Source of the DNA: Mycolicibacterium sp. 018/SC-01/001
GTDB taxonomy: Bacteria; Actinomycetota; Actinomycetes; Mycobacteriales; Mycobacteriaceae
Assembly (NCBI RefSeq): GCF_007096635.1
Contig: NZ_VKAA01000011.1
Span: 62,001 to 126,000, forward strand
Reading direction: 5' to 3'
DNA length: 64,000 nt
Part shown: positions 1-9,757 of the stretch, one piece after another
How positions within the stretch are numbered: the first letter of the stretch is position 1
Layout: the number at the start of each line of letters is the position of its first letter
Notes under the pieces: generated by a model
Database searches by the model: none
Told to the model about the DNA's origin: nothing
Seen by the model: the letters and a program-made list of their open reading frames with translations, nothing else
Translations under genes and position numbers: made by a program

Positions 1-312
1 CGCGGCCGCCAACCCGACGACGGCCGAGGTCACCCACCGGCTGCGGCGCCGACGCCACCGCACTTTGGCCAGCACCGAATCGAGCACCTCGGGGCGCAGC
101 GGCGGATCCGGTTCCTCGTCGTCGAGAGCGGTCACGTCGTCGAGGTCGAGCAGGCCCAGCAGCCCCGGCATGCCGGACAGTTCGGCCACGGCGTCGCGGC
201 ACTCCGCGCAGCGCGCGAGGTGGGCCTCGTACTCGAGGCGCTCGTCGCTGCTCAGCGAACCCAGCACGTAGGCGGCGTCCCAGGTCAGGTAGCGGTCGCT
301 GTGATCGATCAT
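1..312 (-). CDS. rslA: Anti-sigma-L factor RslA, zinc-binding N-terminal part (cut by window edge)
   Basis: This reads 104 codons from an ATG that overlaps the sigL stop codon (ATGA at 309-312) and runs off the left edge, so only the N-terminal part is visible. The motif H31-x3-C35-x2-C38 (HLARCAEC) is the zinc-associated anti-sigma (ZAS) signature. An acidic linker and a basic patch ([10 protein letters not shown]) follow, and a hydrophobic segment begins at the edge, as expected for a single-pass membrane protein. In the family, the cytoplasmic ZAS domain holds the ECF sigma factor inactive until an envelope or redox signal. The overlap with sigL implies coupled translation. The name rests on position next to sigL and on the motif; the periplasmic part cannot be seen. 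Confidence 0.88.
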   Translation of the reverse strand, partial: MIDHSDRYLTWDAAYVLGSLSSDERLEYEAHLARCAECRDAVAELSGMPGLLGLLDLDDVTALDDEEPDPPLRPEVLDSVLAKVRWRRRRSRWVTSAVVGLAAA

Positions 313-824
313 CGGGTCACCCCCATCTCCTGCAGTCCGAGTCGCAGCGCCCGCATCGCGTAGTGCAGCCGAGACTTCACGGTGCCTTCGGCGATGCCGA
401 GGTCGGCGGCGATCTGCGCGGTCGTCCAGCCCTGGTAATAGGCGCGCCGGACGACGGCGCGGTGCTCTTCGGTCAGTTGCGCCAGCGCCGTGGACAGCAG
501 GATGCGGTTCAGCGCGGTGTCCACTTCGTCGGATGACGCGCGATCCGCGACATCGTCGGGGACCGGCTCGGCGGCCTCATTGCGGAACCGGGCGCTGCGG
601 CGCTCGTCGATGATCATGTTGCGGGCCACGGTGAACAGCCAGGCTCGTGCCGAGCGTTCCGCGTCGGCGGTGACGGCGGGGTGCCGCCATGCCTTCAGCA
701 GCGTCTCCTGCACGACGTCTTCGGCCCGCGCCCGGTCACCGGTGAGCCGCAGCACGTAGCGCCACAGCGCGGCACCGTGTTCGTCGTAGAGCACGCGCAT
801 CATGGCGGCCTCCGGATCGTCCAT
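309..824 (-). CDS. sigL: ECF RNA polymerase sigma factor SigL
   Basis: This is a 171-residue extracytoplasmic-function sigma factor. Region 2 lies near residues 10-75 (LYDEHGAALWRYVLRL, then AEDVVQETLLKAW). Region 4 lies near 115-165 with the helix-turn-helix TTAQIAADLGIAEGTVKSRL. I chose the ATG at 824 over the in-frame TTG at 830 because GGAGG sits 6 bases before the ATG but directly abuts the TTG. It is co-translated with the anti-sigma gene rslA by a 4-base overlap. The order secY-adk-map-sigL-rslA is the mycobacterial one, which supports the SigL assignment. A promoter matching the SigL consensus lies just upstream, indicating autoregulation. Confidence 0.92.
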   Translation of the reverse strand: MDDPEAAMMRVLYDEHGAALWRYVLRLTGDRARAEDVVQETLLKAWRHPAVTADAERSARAWLFTVARNMIIDERRSARFRNEAAEPVPDDVADRASSDEVDTALNRILLSTALAQLTEEHRAVVRRAYYQGWTTAQIAADLGIAEGTVKSRLHYAMRALRLGLQEMGVTR

Positions 825-841
825 TCCCAACCTCCGTGTAC

Positions 842-869
842 GACACGGTGTCGGCGACGTTCCGGTTCA
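842..869 (-). promoter_or_regulatory. SigL-type autoregulatory promoter
   Basis: On the minus strand TGAACC (864-869) is followed after exactly 16 bases by CGTGTC (842-847), 17 bases before the sigL ATG. This matches the reported mycobacterial SigL recognition pattern (TGAACC, 16-18 bases, CGT-like -10). It lies in the short gap between the map stop and sigL, so sigL can be transcribed independently of secY-adk-map. Confidence 0.8.
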
Positions 870-882
870 CCCGAAGCACGAA

Positions 883-1680
883 TCAGAGGGTGAGAATTCT
901 CGGTCCGTCGTCGGTGACCGCAACGGTGTGCTCCCAGTGTGCGGCCCGGGAGCCGTCCGTGGTGACCACGGTCCAGTCGTCGTCGAGAATGCGTGTCTTC
1001 GACGTGCCCAGCGTCAACATCGGTTCGATGGCCAGCACCGAACCCGGCGCCAGATGTGGGCCCCGTCCGGGGGAACCCTCGTTGGGCAGGAACGGGTCCA
1101 GATGCATCTCCCGGCCGATCCCGTGGCCGCCGTACCCGGCGACGATGCCGAAGCTGCGTCCGTAGCGCTTCTCAGCGGCCCGGGTGCCGCACTCGATCGC
1201 GTGCGAGACGTCGGTCAGCCGATTGCCGGGCACCATCGCCGCGATACCGGCTTCCATCGATTCGCGGGTCGCCGCCGAGAGGTTGGCGTCGGCGTCGATG
1301 ATCTCGCCGATACCGAACGTGAACGCGGAGTCGCCGTGCCAGCCGTCGAGGATCGCCCCGCAGTCGATCGACACCAGGTCACCCGCGGCCAGGAACTCCG
1401 TCGCCGACGGGATGCCGTGCACGACGCGATCGTTGACCGACGAGCAGATCGTCGCCGGGAAACCGTGATAGCCCAGGAAGGACGGCACCCCGCCGCCGTC
1501 ACGGATCACCGCTTCGGCGACGCCATCGAGGTCCAGGGTCGACACCCCGGGTGCGGCGGCCTCCCGCACTGCCCGTAGTGCCGCCGCCACCAGCGCACCC
1601 GCGGCGGCCATCGCGTCGAGCTCCCCGGCGGTCCGCTGGGGAACGACTTTGCGGCTGCGCAGCCCGGGCAGCGAGACCAT
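883..1680 (-). CDS. map: Type I methionine aminopeptidase
   Basis: This 265-residue cytosolic metalloenzyme removes the N-terminal methionine from nascent proteins. The pita-bread fold is recognisable: VHGIPS near residue 86, the metal ligands in [20 protein letters not shown], then GYGGHGIG with its histidine, and IEPMLTLG near the C-terminus with the ligand glutamates. Length fits type I enzymes without a long N-terminal extension. It starts at an ATG 2 bases after the adk stop, so secY, adk and map form one operon as in other mycobacteria. Mycobacteria often carry two map genes; this is the one linked to adk. Confidence 0.96.
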   Translation of the reverse strand: MVSLPGLRSRKVVPQRTAGELDAMAAAGALVAAALRAVREAAAPGVSTLDLDGVAEAVIRDGGGVPSFLGYHGFPATICSSVNDRVVHGIPSATEFLAAGDLVSIDCGAILDGWHGDSAFTFGIGEIIDADANLSAATRESMEAGIAAMVPGNRLTDVSHAIECGTRAAEKRYGRSFGIVAGYGGHGIGREMHLDPFLPNEGSPGRGPHLAPGSVLAIEPMLTLGTSKTRILDDDWTVVTTDGSRAAHWEHTVAVTDDGPRILTL

Positions 1681-1682
1681 GG

Positions 1683-2228
1683 CTAGCGCCCGAGCGCCTT
1701 CAGCGCGCGGGCGAACACTTCGTCGAGGTCGCCCACCGCGTCGACGGTGGTCAGCGAGTCGCGGTAGTGGTCGAGCAGCGGCGCGGTCTCGTCCCGGTAC
1801 ACCTTGAAGCGGTTCCGGATGACGTCCTCGGTGTCGTCTTCGCGGCCCCGGCCCTGCAGGCGCGACACCAGCTCCTCTTCCGGCACCTTGAATTCCAGGA
1901 CGGCGTCCAGCGACAGGTTGCGCTTGGCGAGCATCTGGTCCAGCGCCTCGGCCTGCTCCACCGAGCGCGGGTACCCGTCGAGGATGAACCCGGCCTGGGC
2001 GTCCTCGTCGTCGAGCCGGTCGTCGACCAGCGCGTTGGTCAGCGAGGCCGGCACGAGGTCGCCGGCGTCGAGGTACTTCTTGGCTTCCACACCGAGCTCG
2101 GTGTTGTTGCTGATGTTGTACCGGAACAGGTCACCGGTGGAGACGTGCGGGACGCCGAGCTTGTCGGCCAGCTTCTGGGCCTGGGTTCCCTTGCCCGCGC
2201 CGGGCGGTCCCAACAACACGATTCTCAC
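1683..2228 (-). CDS. adk: Adenylate kinase
   Basis: This enzyme of 181 residues interconverts ATP plus AMP and two ADP. The P-loop [10 protein letters not shown] is at residues 7-16, followed by the AMP-binding STGDLFR and the [14 protein letters not shown] segment. The LID is the short form ([17 protein letters not shown]) without the four zinc cysteines, as in mycobacterial Adk of about 181 residues. The start is GTG at 2228, 15 bases after the secY stop, in the secY-adk-map operon. Confidence 0.97.
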   Translation of the reverse strand: MRIVLLGPPGAGKGTQAQKLADKLGVPHVSTGDLFRYNISNNTELGVEAKKYLDAGDLVPASLTNALVDDRLDDEDAQAGFILDGYPRSVEQAEALDQMLAKRNLSLDAVLEFKVPEEELVSRLQGRGREDDTEDVIRNRFKVYRDETAPLLDHYRDSLTTVDAVGDLDEVFARALKALGR

Positions 2229-2243
2229 TTCAGGAACCCTCTC

Positions 2244-3581
2244 TCATTTCAAAAAACCCTCGTAGTTGCGCTGCATCAGCTGGCTTTCGATTTGCTTGAT
2301 GGTGTCCAGGGCGACGCCGATCGCGATCAGCACGGCAGTGCCGCCGAACGGGAGGTTCTGCACCGAGCCGGTGTTGCCGATCTCCAGGAACAGGTTGGGC
2401 AGCACGGCGATGATGCCCAGGTAGATCGAGCCCGGGAGCGTGATGCGGGACAACACGAACCGCAGGTAGTCCGCGGTCGGCTTGCCGGGCCGGATGCCGG
2501 GGATGAAGCCGCCGTACTTCTTCATCTCGTCGGCGCGTTCATCCGGGTTGAACGTGACCGAGACGTAGAAGTAGGTGAAGAACACGATCAGGCCGAAGTA
2601 CAGGGCGATGTAGACCGGGTCGGCCGGGTTGGTCAGGTAGTCGGCGACGAACGTCTGCCACCACCCGTTGCTCGGGTTGTCGCTGGCGCTCTGGATCAGC
2701 TGCGTGATCAGGTGCGGGATGTAGATCAGCGACGACGCGAAGATGACCGGGATGACGCCGGCCTGGTTGACCTTCAACGGCAGATAGGTCGACGTGCCGC
2801 CGTACATGCGCCGCCCGACCATGCGCTTGGCGTACTGCACGGGGATGCGTCGCTGGCCCTGCTCGACGAACACGACGCCGACGATGATGATCAGCGCCGC
2901 GACGCAGACGAGCGTGAACACCATGCCGCCGCGGCCGTCCAGGATGGTCTTGCCCTCGCTGGGGATGCGGGCGGCGATGCCGGCGAAGATCAGCAGCGAC
3001 ATGCCGTTGCCGACGCCGCGCTCGGTGACCAGCTCGCCCATCCACATCACCAGCGCCGAACCGGCCGTCATCACCAGCACGATGATGATCAGGCGGAACA
3101 GGTTCATGCCCTCGCTCTGGCCCTCGATGATGTCGAGCGTGCAGCCCTGCAGCAGCCCGCCGTTGGAGGCCAGCGCGACGATCGAGGTGGACTGCAGGAT
3201 CGCCAGCGCGATCGCGAGGTAGCGGGTGTACTGCGTCAGTTTCGCCTGGCCGGCCTGGCCTTCTTTGCGCAGCTGTTCGAAGCGCGGGATCACCACGCCG
3301 AGCAGCTGCACGATGATGCTGGCCGTGATGTAGGGCATGACGCCGACGGCGAACACCGACAGCTGCAGCAGAGCGCCGCCGGAGAATAGGTTGATCAGCG
3401 AGTAGATCTGCGCGGAGTCGCCACCGCTGACCTGCGCGATGCACTGCTGCACGTTCGGGTAGTTGACCCCGGGAGACGGGACCGTGGCACCCACCCGGTA
3501 GAGGATCACGACGCCCAGCGTGAACAGGATCTTTCGCCTCAGATCAGCTGTCCGCAGTGATGAGATGAAAGCCGAGAGCAC
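2244..3581 (-). CDS. secY: Protein translocase subunit SecY
   Basis: This is the central channel of the SecYEG translocon, 445 residues with ten predicted membrane helices; the plug/TM2 region is near LINLFSGGALLQLSVFAVGVMPYITASI. The start is the GTG at 3581 (VLSAFISSLR) because AGGAGG lies 5 bases before it. The in-frame GTG at 3596 would place translation start upstream of that ribosome-binding site. In this mycobacterial arrangement secY is separated from the spc ribosomal genes by the methyltransferase/sppA block instead of following rplO directly. It leads the secY-adk-map operon. Confidence 0.97.
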   Translation of the reverse strand: MLSAFISSLRTADLRRKILFTLGVVILYRVGATVPSPGVNYPNVQQCIAQVSGGDSAQIYSLINLFSGGALLQLSVFAVGVMPYITASIIVQLLGVVIPRFEQLRKEGQAGQAKLTQYTRYLAIALAILQSTSIVALASNGGLLQGCTLDIIEGQSEGMNLFRLIIIVLVMTAGSALVMWMGELVTERGVGNGMSLLIFAGIAARIPSEGKTILDGRGGMVFTLVCVAALIIIVGVVFVEQGQRRIPVQYAKRMVGRRMYGGTSTYLPLKVNQAGVIPVIFASSLIYIPHLITQLIQSASDNPSNGWWQTFVADYLTNPADPVYIALYFGLIVFFTYFYVSVTFNPDERADEMKKYGGFIPGIRPGKPTADYLRFVLSRITLPGSIYLGIIAVLPNLFLEIGNTGSVQNLPFGGTAVLIAIGVALDTIKQIESQLMQRNYEGFLK

Positions 3582-3791
3582 TCTTTCCTCCTGCACGGCC
3601 AGCGGTGGTTCGTGGCGTGCTCATGTGGCTGGCGTGACCAGCGTCGGTTAAGTCTTGTGCGCGACGTCCCCGGGCAGGCGAACGGCCTGCGCAGGTCACG
3701 CGTTGGAACAGTCTACGAGACTAACAGTTGCATCTTGGTTGCCCCGAATCCGACAGTTCTCGAGACGGCGTGAAGGATCCTCACAGATTCC

Positions 3792-3819
3792 GGGAATACA
3801 GTGCGGAGAGAATTTCGTT
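3792..3819 (+). promoter_or_regulatory. Candidate SigH/SigE-type promoter of the methyltransferase cluster
   Basis: GGGAATA (3792-3798) and CGTTAA (from 3816) are separated by 17 bases, matching the GGGAAYA, 16-18 bases, CGTT pattern of mycobacterial SigH/SigE promoters. A start site about 5-10 bases downstream would give a short leader containing GAGGAACGAGGAGG before the GTG at 3861. Pattern match only. Confidence 0.5.
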
Positions 3820-3860
3820 AACCCAGCTATCTAATTGCCGCGAGGAACGAGGAGGTCGCC

Positions 3861-4787
3861 GTGGCACGCACCGACAACGACACCTGGGATCTGGCATCCA
3901 GCGTGGGAGCGACCGCGACGATGGTCGCCGCCGCGCGGGCCGTGGCCAGCCGCGCCGACGAGCCCGTCATCAACGATCCGTTCGCCGAGCCCCTGGTGCG
4001 GGCGGTGGGCGTCGACTTCTTCACCAAGCTCGCCACCGGCGAGCTGACCGCTGAGGATCTCGACGTGGCCCAGGACGGGCAGAACCCCGTCGGCGTCACC
4101 AACTTCGCCGACATGATGGCCGGCCGGACCAAGTTCTTCGACGACTTCTTCTCCGCCGCCGCGGCCGGCGGCGTCCGCCAGGCCGTCATCCTGGCCTCGG
4201 GCCTCGACGCGCGCGGGTACCGCCTGGACTGGCCGGCCGACATGGCGGTCTACGAGATCGACCAGCCGGACGTGATCGCGTTCAAGCGGCAGACGCTGGC
4301 CGGTCTGGGGGCCGAACCCACCACCGATCTGCGGACCGTCGCGATCGACCTCCGTCAGGACTGGCCGCGCGCGCTGGCCGAGGCGGGTTTCGATCCGTCC
4401 CGTCCCACGGCATGGATCGCCGAGGGTCTGATGGGTTATCTGCCTCCCGAGGCGCAGGACCGGCTGTTGGACCAGATCACCGAGCTCAGCGCGCCGGGCA
4501 GCCGGGTGGCCGTCGAGGCGGTGCCGTCGCAGCAGGAGGCCGACCAGGACGAGATGCGCGAGCGCATGCAGGCCTCCACGGACCAGTGGCGCGAACACGG
4601 CTTCGACCTTGAGTTCTCCGAGCTCGTGTTCTACGGCGAACGTGCCGACGTCGCCGAGTACCTGTCCGGACGCGGGTGGATGACGCAGGCCACCCCGGCC
4701 AACGACCTGCTCCGCCGATACGGCTTGACCCCGATCGACGCGGACCAGGGCTTTGCTGACGTCACCTACGTGAGCGCCGAGAAGTAG
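3861..4787 (+). CDS. Class I SAM-dependent methyltransferase, TIGR00027/LCM-like family (copy 1)
   Basis: This is a 308-residue putative S-adenosylmethionine-dependent methyltransferase of the large mycobacterial family related to leucine carboxyl methyltransferase. Family marks are [19 protein letters not shown] at the N-terminus, [26 protein letters not shown] (SAM-binding motif I), [12 protein letters not shown] (acidic ribose-binding end of strand 2) and [20 protein letters not shown]. The GTG start has GGAGG 5 bases upstream. It is the first of four tandem paralogues and lies behind a SigH-like promoter. Substrate is unknown; relatives near secY exist in M. tuberculosis (Rv0725c, Rv0726c, Rv0731c by memory). 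Confidence 0.88.
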   Translation: MARTDNDTWDLASSVGATATMVAAARAVASRADEPVINDPFAEPLVRAVGVDFFTKLATGELTAEDLDVAQDGQNPVGVTNFADMMAGRTKFFDDFFSAAAAGGVRQAVILASGLDARGYRLDWPADMAVYEIDQPDVIAFKRQTLAGLGAEPTTDLRTVAIDLRQDWPRALAEAGFDPSRPTAWIAEGLMGYLPPEAQDRLLDQITELSAPGSRVAVEAVPSQQEADQDEMRERMQASTDQWREHGFDLEFSELVFYGERADVAEYLSGRGWMTQATPANDLLRRYGLTPIDADQGFADVTYVSAEK

Positions 4788-4793
4788 CCGGCC

Positions 4794-5705
4794 GTGGCCC
4801 GCATCGACGGTGACCGGTGGGACCTGGCGTCGAGTGTCGGTGCGACCGCGACGATGGTCGCGGCCGCGCGGGCGGTGGCCAGCCGTGAACCCGATCCGCT
4901 GATCGACGATCCGTTCGCGGCGGCGCTGGTGCGCGCGGTGGGCATCGATTTCTTCACCAAGCTGGTCGATGGGGAGCTGACGCTCCCCGAGACCGGCGAG
5001 TCCGCGGTGGCGAGCGTGATGACCGACGTGATGGCCGTGCGGACGAAGTTCTTCGACGACTTCTTCACCGACGCGGCCGCTGCCGGCATCCGGCAGGCGG
5101 TGATTCTGGCCTCCGGTCTGGACTCGCGTGCCTATCGGCTGAACTGGCCCGACGGCACGGTCGTGTTCGAGATCGACCAACCTGAGGTTCTCGAGTTCAA
5201 GGACTCGACGTTGGCCGAGATCGGGGCGCACCCGTCCGCGGACCGGCGCGCGGTGGCCGTCGACCTGCGCGACGACTGGCCCGCCGCCCTGCGCACGCAC
5301 GGTTTTGATCCTCGAGAGCCGACGGCGTGGAGCGCCGAAGGGCTGCTCGTCTATCTGCCGCCCGAGGCGCAGGACCGGCTCTTCGACGCGATCACCGACC
5401 TGTCGGCGCCGGGAAGTCGCCTGGCCACCGAGTACCACCCCGACGCCGGCGCGTCACTCGGGCAACGTTCCCGCGCGCTGCGTGAGCAGTGGCGCGCCCA
5501 CGATCCCGATGGCGCGATCCCCGATCTGGGCGACCTGGTCTATTCCGGCGAGCGAAATCACCCGGCCGACTACCTGGCCGGGCAGGACTGGACGGTCAGC
5601 ACCCGGACCCGGCCCGAGGTGTTCGCCGCCTACGGTCGCCACTTCGACGGCGGGGCCCTCGACATGCTGAAGAACTCGCTGGCGCTGACGGCGGTGAAAT
5701 CGTGA
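4794..5705 (+). CDS. Class I SAM-dependent methyltransferase, TIGR00027/LCM-like family (copy 2)
   Basis: This 303-residue paralogue of the preceding gene starts with GTG 6 bases after its stop. It retains the same blocks: [67 protein letters not shown] and [20 protein letters not shown]. Its C-terminal third diverges strongly from copy 1, where substrate specificity usually resides in this fold. Its stop overlaps the start of copy 3 (GTGA). No substrate can be assigned from sequence. Confidence 0.87.
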   Translation: MARIDGDRWDLASSVGATATMVAAARAVASREPDPLIDDPFAAALVRAVGIDFFTKLVDGELTLPETGESAVASVMTDVMAVRTKFFDDFFTDAAAAGIRQAVILASGLDSRAYRLNWPDGTVVFEIDQPEVLEFKDSTLAEIGAHPSADRRAVAVDLRDDWPAALRTHGFDPREPTAWSAEGLLVYLPPEAQDRLFDAITDLSAPGSRLATEYHPDAGASLGQRSRALREQWRAHDPDGAIPDLGDLVYSGERNHPADYLAGQDWTVSTRTRPEVFAAYGRHFDGGALDMLKNSLALTAVKS

Positions 5706-6586
5706 GTCGCACCGACGGAGACAGCTGGGATCTCGCGACGAGTGTCGGCGCGACGGCCACGTCAGTGGCGGCGTCGCGCGCGGCCGCCTCGCGTGGACCC
5801 GATCCGTTGCTCGACGACCCGTACGCCGAAATGCTCGTCACCGCGGTCGGAGTCGATCATTTCACCGCGCTGGCACGCGGTGAGATCGATGTCGTCGACG
5901 GCGGGCGCCAGTACATGGCCGTGCGGACGCGGTTCTTCGACAAGGCGCTGACAGATGCGGCCGCAGCGGGAGTCCGGCAGATCGTGATCCTGGCTGCCGG
6001 CCTCGACACCCGCGCCTACCGGCTGGACTGGCCGGCGGGTACCACGGTCTTCGAACTCGACCAGCCGCAGGTCATCGAGTTCAAGACCCGAGTGCTCTCC
6101 GACGCCGGGGTGACGCCGTCGGCGCACCGGGTGGCCGTCGGCGTCGACCTGCGCGACGACTGGCCACAGACATTGCGCCGCAACGGTTTCGATCCCGGTC
6201 GACCCAGCGCATGGATCGCCGAAGGCCTGCTGATCTACCTGCCGCCCGACGCCCAGGACCGGCTTCTGGACAACATCGGTGCGCTGTCCGCGCCGGGCAG
6301 CGTACTGGCGACCGAGCACATGGATCCGGGCGCGATGACGGCCGACTGGGCCAAGGAATTCAGCGAGCGCAGCCGCCGCCACGGCGGCACCATCGATCTC
6401 TCCGAATTGTTCTACGCCGGAGAGCGCACCCCGGCGGGCGATCATCTGGCTCGGGCCGGGTGGCAGATCACCGTGCTGTCGAACGCCGACGCGTATGCAG
6501 CCCAGGGTTTCACTCCGCCCACCGACGAACTGCTCAGCATGCTCGGCGACTCCGGGTACCTGACCGCGCGACGCGAGGAGCCGTGA
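5702..6586 (+). CDS. Class I SAM-dependent methyltransferase, TIGR00027/LCM-like family (copy 3)
   Basis: This paralogue has 294 residues when read from the GTG at 5702, which overlaps the stop of copy 2 by 4 bases. A longer in-frame reading from 5489 only extends back through copy 2 and is not credible. Motifs are present: [67 protein letters not shown] and [20 protein letters not shown]. It is shorter than its neighbours, with a small gap between the N-terminal motif and the RTRFF block. Translational coupling makes all four copies one operon. Confidence 0.86.
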   Translation: MSRTDGDSWDLATSVGATATSVAASRAAASRGPDPLLDDPYAEMLVTAVGVDHFTALARGEIDVVDGGRQYMAVRTRFFDKALTDAAAAGVRQIVILAAGLDTRAYRLDWPAGTTVFELDQPQVIEFKTRVLSDAGVTPSAHRVAVGVDLRDDWPQTLRRNGFDPGRPSAWIAEGLLIYLPPDAQDRLLDNIGALSAPGSVLATEHMDPGAMTADWAKEFSERSRRHGGTIDLSELFYAGERTPAGDHLARAGWQITVLSNADAYAAQGFTPPTDELLSMLGDSGYLTARREEP

Positions 6587-7527
6587 TGGCGCGCCACGAC
6601 CGGGACACCTGGGATCTCGCATCCAGTGTCGGGACGACCGCGACGCTGGTGGCGGCCGGTCGGGCCATGGCCAGTGCGATGCCCGACGCACTCATCGACG
6701 ACCCGTTCGCCGCCCCACTGGTGCGAGCGGTGGGTGTGGATTTCTTCACCGCGATGATCGACGGCACGCTGGACGTGGAGGCCGCCAGCGCCCTGTCCCC
6801 GGACCGGGCCGAGGCGATGGTCAACGGAATGGCCGTGCGTACGAAGTTCTTCGACGACTGCCTGCAGGCCGCGACCGACGCAGGCATCCGGCAGGTCGTG
6901 ATCCTCGCCTCCGGCCTCGACGCCCGCGCCTACCGGCTCGCCTGGCCGGAGGGGACCGTCGTGTACGAACTCGACCAACCCGACGTCATCGCTTTCAAGT
7001 CCGCGACGCTGGCCGACGTGGGCGCCGAACCGACCGCCGATCGGCGAGCGATCGCCGTCGACCTGCGCGATGAATGGCCGAAAGTCTTGTGCGACAACGG
7101 ATTCGATCCCCACGCCCGCACCGCTTGGCTCGCCGAGGGACTGCTGATCTACCTTCCGCCGCAGGCGCAGGACGACCTGTTCGATCGCATCACCTCGTTG
7201 TCGGCACCCGGCAGCGCCGTGGCCACCGAGTACGTGCCCGGCATCGTCGACCTCGACGCCGACAAGGCGCGCGCCGCCTCGGCACCGCTGCGCCAGCACG
7301 GGCTCGATATCGACATGCCGTCGCTGGTCTACACGGGGCCGCGCACACCGGTGCCGGGCTACCTGCGGTCGTCGGGATGGACGGTCACCATGGCATCGCG
7401 CGATGAGCTGTTCAGCCGCTACGGCCGCCCGCCCGCCGCAGGTGACGACGCCGGAGATCCCTTGGGCGACATCATCTACGTGAGCGCCGAGCTCAGTAGC
7501 GTGACGCCCCCAGCCACAGCACGTTGA
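6586..7527 (+). CDS. Class I SAM-dependent methyltransferase, TIGR00027/LCM-like family (copy 4)
   Basis: This is the last of the four tandem paralogues, 313 residues from the ATG at 6586, which shares its A with the stop of copy 3 (TGATG). It carries [67 protein letters not shown] and [20 protein letters not shown]. The C-terminus has an extra tail after YVSAEL compared with copy 1, and its last 35 bases overlap the end of sppA on the other strand. That overlap suggests the tail was gained by read-through into sppA antisense sequence. Confidence 0.86.
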   Translation: MARHDRDTWDLASSVGTTATLVAAGRAMASAMPDALIDDPFAAPLVRAVGVDFFTAMIDGTLDVEAASALSPDRAEAMVNGMAVRTKFFDDCLQAATDAGIRQVVILASGLDARAYRLAWPEGTVVYELDQPDVIAFKSATLADVGAEPTADRRAIAVDLRDEWPKVLCDNGFDPHARTAWLAEGLLIYLPPQAQDDLFDRITSLSAPGSAVATEYVPGIVDLDADKARAASAPLRQHGLDIDMPSLVYTGPRTPVPGYLRSSGWTVTMASRDELFSRYGRPPAAGDDAGDPLGDIIYVSAELSSVTPPATAR

Positions 7528-9262
7528 CGCCGGTCAGCGATCGCTGAGACTGTTCGACGATCTCCGTGAGCGAGCGCACGGCGACCGCACTGAACAGCTC
7601 TGGCAGCGACGCAGCGGCGGGCTGCGATGACGCCTTGGGCCGCAACATGTCTCGCAGAGACGATCCGGGCAGCTGCTTGATCTCGACCTTGGTGTCCTCG
7701 TCGATACCGGCCAGCGCCTTGGCGCGGGTGATGGCCGTGCGCAGGCCGCCCAGTTCGTCGACGAGCCCCCGTTCGAGTGCGTCGGCACCCGTCCACACGC
7801 GGCCACGGGCCACCTCGTTCACCGCTTCGGGCGTCATACCGCGCCCGTCGGCGACCCGCTGCACGAAATCGGTGTAGAACAGGTCGGCCTCCGCGTCGAC
7901 GTGGGCCTGCTGCTCGTCGGTGAACGGCGCGTTGACCGACCACGCGTCGGCGTTGGCGTTGGTGCGGACCGTGTCCGACCCGACGCCGAGCCGGTCCTTG
8001 AGCTCGCGGGCCACCAGCTTGCCGGTGACGACGCCGATCGAGCCGGTGATCGTGGCGGCGTTGGCGACGATCGCATCCGCGGCCATCGACACGTAGTAGC
8101 CACCCGAGGCGGCCGCCGCACCCATGGACGCGACGACGGGCTTGCCCCGCTCGCGCAGCCGAACCACCTCACGCCAGATCGTCTCCGACCCGGTGACCGA
8201 CCCGCCGGGGCTGTCGACGCGCAGCACGACCGCCGCGACGTCGTCGTCGGCGCCGGCCTGTCGCAGGGCCGCGGCGATGGTGTCGCCACCGGCGCTCGCG
8301 CCGCCGAGAGGTGAGACCGGGCGTCCCTTGCCGCTGACGATCGGGCCGGCCAACGTCACCACGGCGATGCCCCGCCGGCTCCGGCCCGGCAACGGCGGGG
8401 CCGGCATCGAGGGTCGGTTGGTGCGCGCGTAGCGGGACAGGTACAGCCGGGGCGCGGCGTCGCTGTGCTCGACTCGCGCACCGGCCATCTCCGCGATACG
8501 CGTGTAGGCCTCGTCGCGAAAACCGATGCGGTCCACCAGCTTCGCGGTCACCGCGTCATCGCGCAGCAGCGGCGCGCGGTCGGCCAGGTCGTCGAGAGCC
8601 GAGGGGTCGACGCCCCGCGACGCCGCAACCGCCTCCCACACCTGCGCGCGCAGGCTGTTGATCAGCGCGGTGTCCGCCTCACGATGCGCCTCGGTGTAGC
8701 TGTCCTGCGTGAAAGTGTTTGCCGCGGATTTGTATTCACCGCGGGCGGTGAACTGCGCCTCCACACCGAGCTTGTCCAGGGCGTCGCGCAGGAACAGCGC
8801 GCTCGTGGCGAAGCCGACCAGCCCGACGGTGCCCGACGGTTGCATCCACACCTCGCCGAAGGCCGACGCCAGGTAGTAGGACAGCGTGCCCGGGTAGGTC
8901 TCGGCCCACGCCAGCGACGGCTTGCGCTCGGTGAACGCCGCGATCGCGTCGCGCAGCTCCTGTACGGGTCCCGGTGGGGCGGCGTCGATCTGGACGCGGG
9001 CGATCAGACCGGCGACGCGCGGATCCTCGGCGGCGCGGTGGATCGCTGCGACGGTCTCGCGCAGCAGCAGGGGGCGGCTCGACCCGAGGATGCCGGACAC
9101 CACCGCGATGGGATCGAATCCGGCCGTCTCCGGCGGGGCCTGCTGCAGGTCGATCTCCAGGATGACGCCGTCGGGCACCCCTTGATGACGGGCGGTGTCG
9201 ACCTTGCGCACCAACTCGCGGACGTCGTCCAGCCCGGGAACACCGGAAAGCACAGAAACCAT
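7493..9262 (-). CDS. sppA: Signal peptide peptidase SppA (protease IV), membrane serine protease
   Basis: This protein has 589 residues with the duplicated SppA fold. The N-terminal half carries the general-base lysine in [12 protein letters not shown]. The C-terminal half carries [12 protein letters not shown] and the nucleophile serine in [13 protein letters not shown], giving the Ser-Lys dyad used to cut leftover signal peptides. I chose the ATG at 9262 ([11 protein letters not shown]); the open frame further upstream runs into the DUF732 gene antisense. It lies downstream of the DUF732 gene on the same strand and converges on methyltransferase copy 4, overlapping it by 35 bases. M. tuberculosis has sppA at the same position. 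Confidence 0.93.
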   Translation of the reverse strand: MVSVLSGVPGLDDVRELVRKVDTARHQGVPDGVILEIDLQQAPPETAGFDPIAVVSGILGSSRPLLLRETVAAIHRAAEDPRVAGLIARVQIDAAPPGPVQELRDAIAAFTERKPSLAWAETYPGTLSYYLASAFGEVWMQPSGTVGLVGFATSALFLRDALDKLGVEAQFTARGEYKSAANTFTQDSYTEAHREADTALINSLRAQVWEAVAASRGVDPSALDDLADRAPLLRDDAVTAKLVDRIGFRDEAYTRIAEMAGARVEHSDAAPRLYLSRYARTNRPSMPAPPLPGRSRRGIAVVTLAGPIVSGKGRPVSPLGGASAGGDTIAAALRQAGADDDVAAVVLRVDSPGGSVTGSETIWREVVRLRERGKPVVASMGAAAASGGYYVSMAADAIVANAATITGSIGVVTGKLVARELKDRLGVGSDTVRTNANADAWSVNAPFTDEQQAHVDAEADLFYTDFVQRVADGRGMTPEAVNEVARGRVWTGADALERGLVDELGGLRTAITRAKALAGIDEDTKVEIKQLPGSSLRDMLRPKASSQPAAASLPELFSAVAVRSLTEIVEQSQRSLTGVNVLWLGASRY

Positions 9263-9294
9263 GGCTCCGAGCGTACCGACGCCCGGACGGGCGC

Positions 9295-9639
9295 TCAGCG
9301 CCCGACGAAGCGCGCCTGCTGCGGGCAGTACGCCTGCACCGACGCCTTGAGCAACCCGCCCGCCTGCGCGCGGTCGAGGCCGCGGCTGGTCAGGGTGGTC
9401 ACCACGCCACGAACCGCGGGCACGGGGTTGACACTGTTGGCAGCGAGGCTGGTGGTCAGCATGTCGCAGACCTGCTTGCCGACGGCGGGCAGATCGGTGT
9501 TGGCCGCGAACGGGATACCGAGCTTGCCGACTGTTTCGGTGAACCATTCGTCGGGGGTCTGCGCCTGCGCCGGCGCCGCCATGCCGACAGCGATACCGGT
9601 GGCGACGAGTGCCGCGACAACGGTGCGCCGATGCTTCAT
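9295..9639 (-). CDS. DUF732 family small secreted protein
   Basis: This 114-residue protein has a cleavable Sec signal peptide (MKHRRTVVAALVATGIAVGMAAPAQA, likely cut after AQA near residue 27). The mature domain has two cysteines (KQVCDMLTT and QAYCPQQ) that probably form a disulphide, typical of the DUF732 family that is abundant in mycobacteria and of unknown function. GAAGGAGCAG just before the ATG provides a strong ribosome-binding site. It sits between the spc operon terminator and sppA. Confidence 0.85.
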   Translation of the reverse strand: MKHRRTVVAALVATGIAVGMAAPAQAQTPDEWFTETVGKLGIPFAANTDLPAVGKQVCDMLTTSLAANSVNPVPAVRGVVTTLTSRGLDRAQAGGLLKASVQAYCPQQARFVGR

Positions 9640-9715
9640 CGAAGCTGCTCCTTCATCTCTCCCCCGCCGTCTGACACATCGTCGGTGCCGGCGACGACGT
9701 TACCGTCCACCAACC

Positions 9716-9738
9716 AAAAACCCCCGCCGGAGCGGGGG
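9716..9738 (-). terminator. Intrinsic terminator of the spc-type ribosomal operon
   Basis: On the minus strand a 7-bp GC stem (CCCCCGC, loop TCCG, GCGGGGG; 9721-9738) is followed directly by TTTTT (9716-9720). It lies 20 bases after the rplO stop and reads in the direction of the operon. Confidence 0.9.
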
Positions 9739-9757
9739 TCAGTGGCTGTGTATCGCC

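Noticed and set aside
1551..3389. 612-codon plus-strand open frame
   Set aside because: It is antisense to map, adk and secY, which are certain. Its composition (repeats of H, R, D, Q, V) is the usual mirror of high-GC coding DNA.
3831..5438. 535-codon minus-strand open frame over the methyltransferases
   Set aside because: It is the reverse reading of two tandem paralogues; the repeat-like protein pattern comes from the duplication beneath.
5489..5701. Upstream extension of methyltransferase copy 3
   Set aside because: It overlaps copy 2 by over 200 bases and lacks a start signal; the GTG at 5702 coupled to the copy 2 stop is better.
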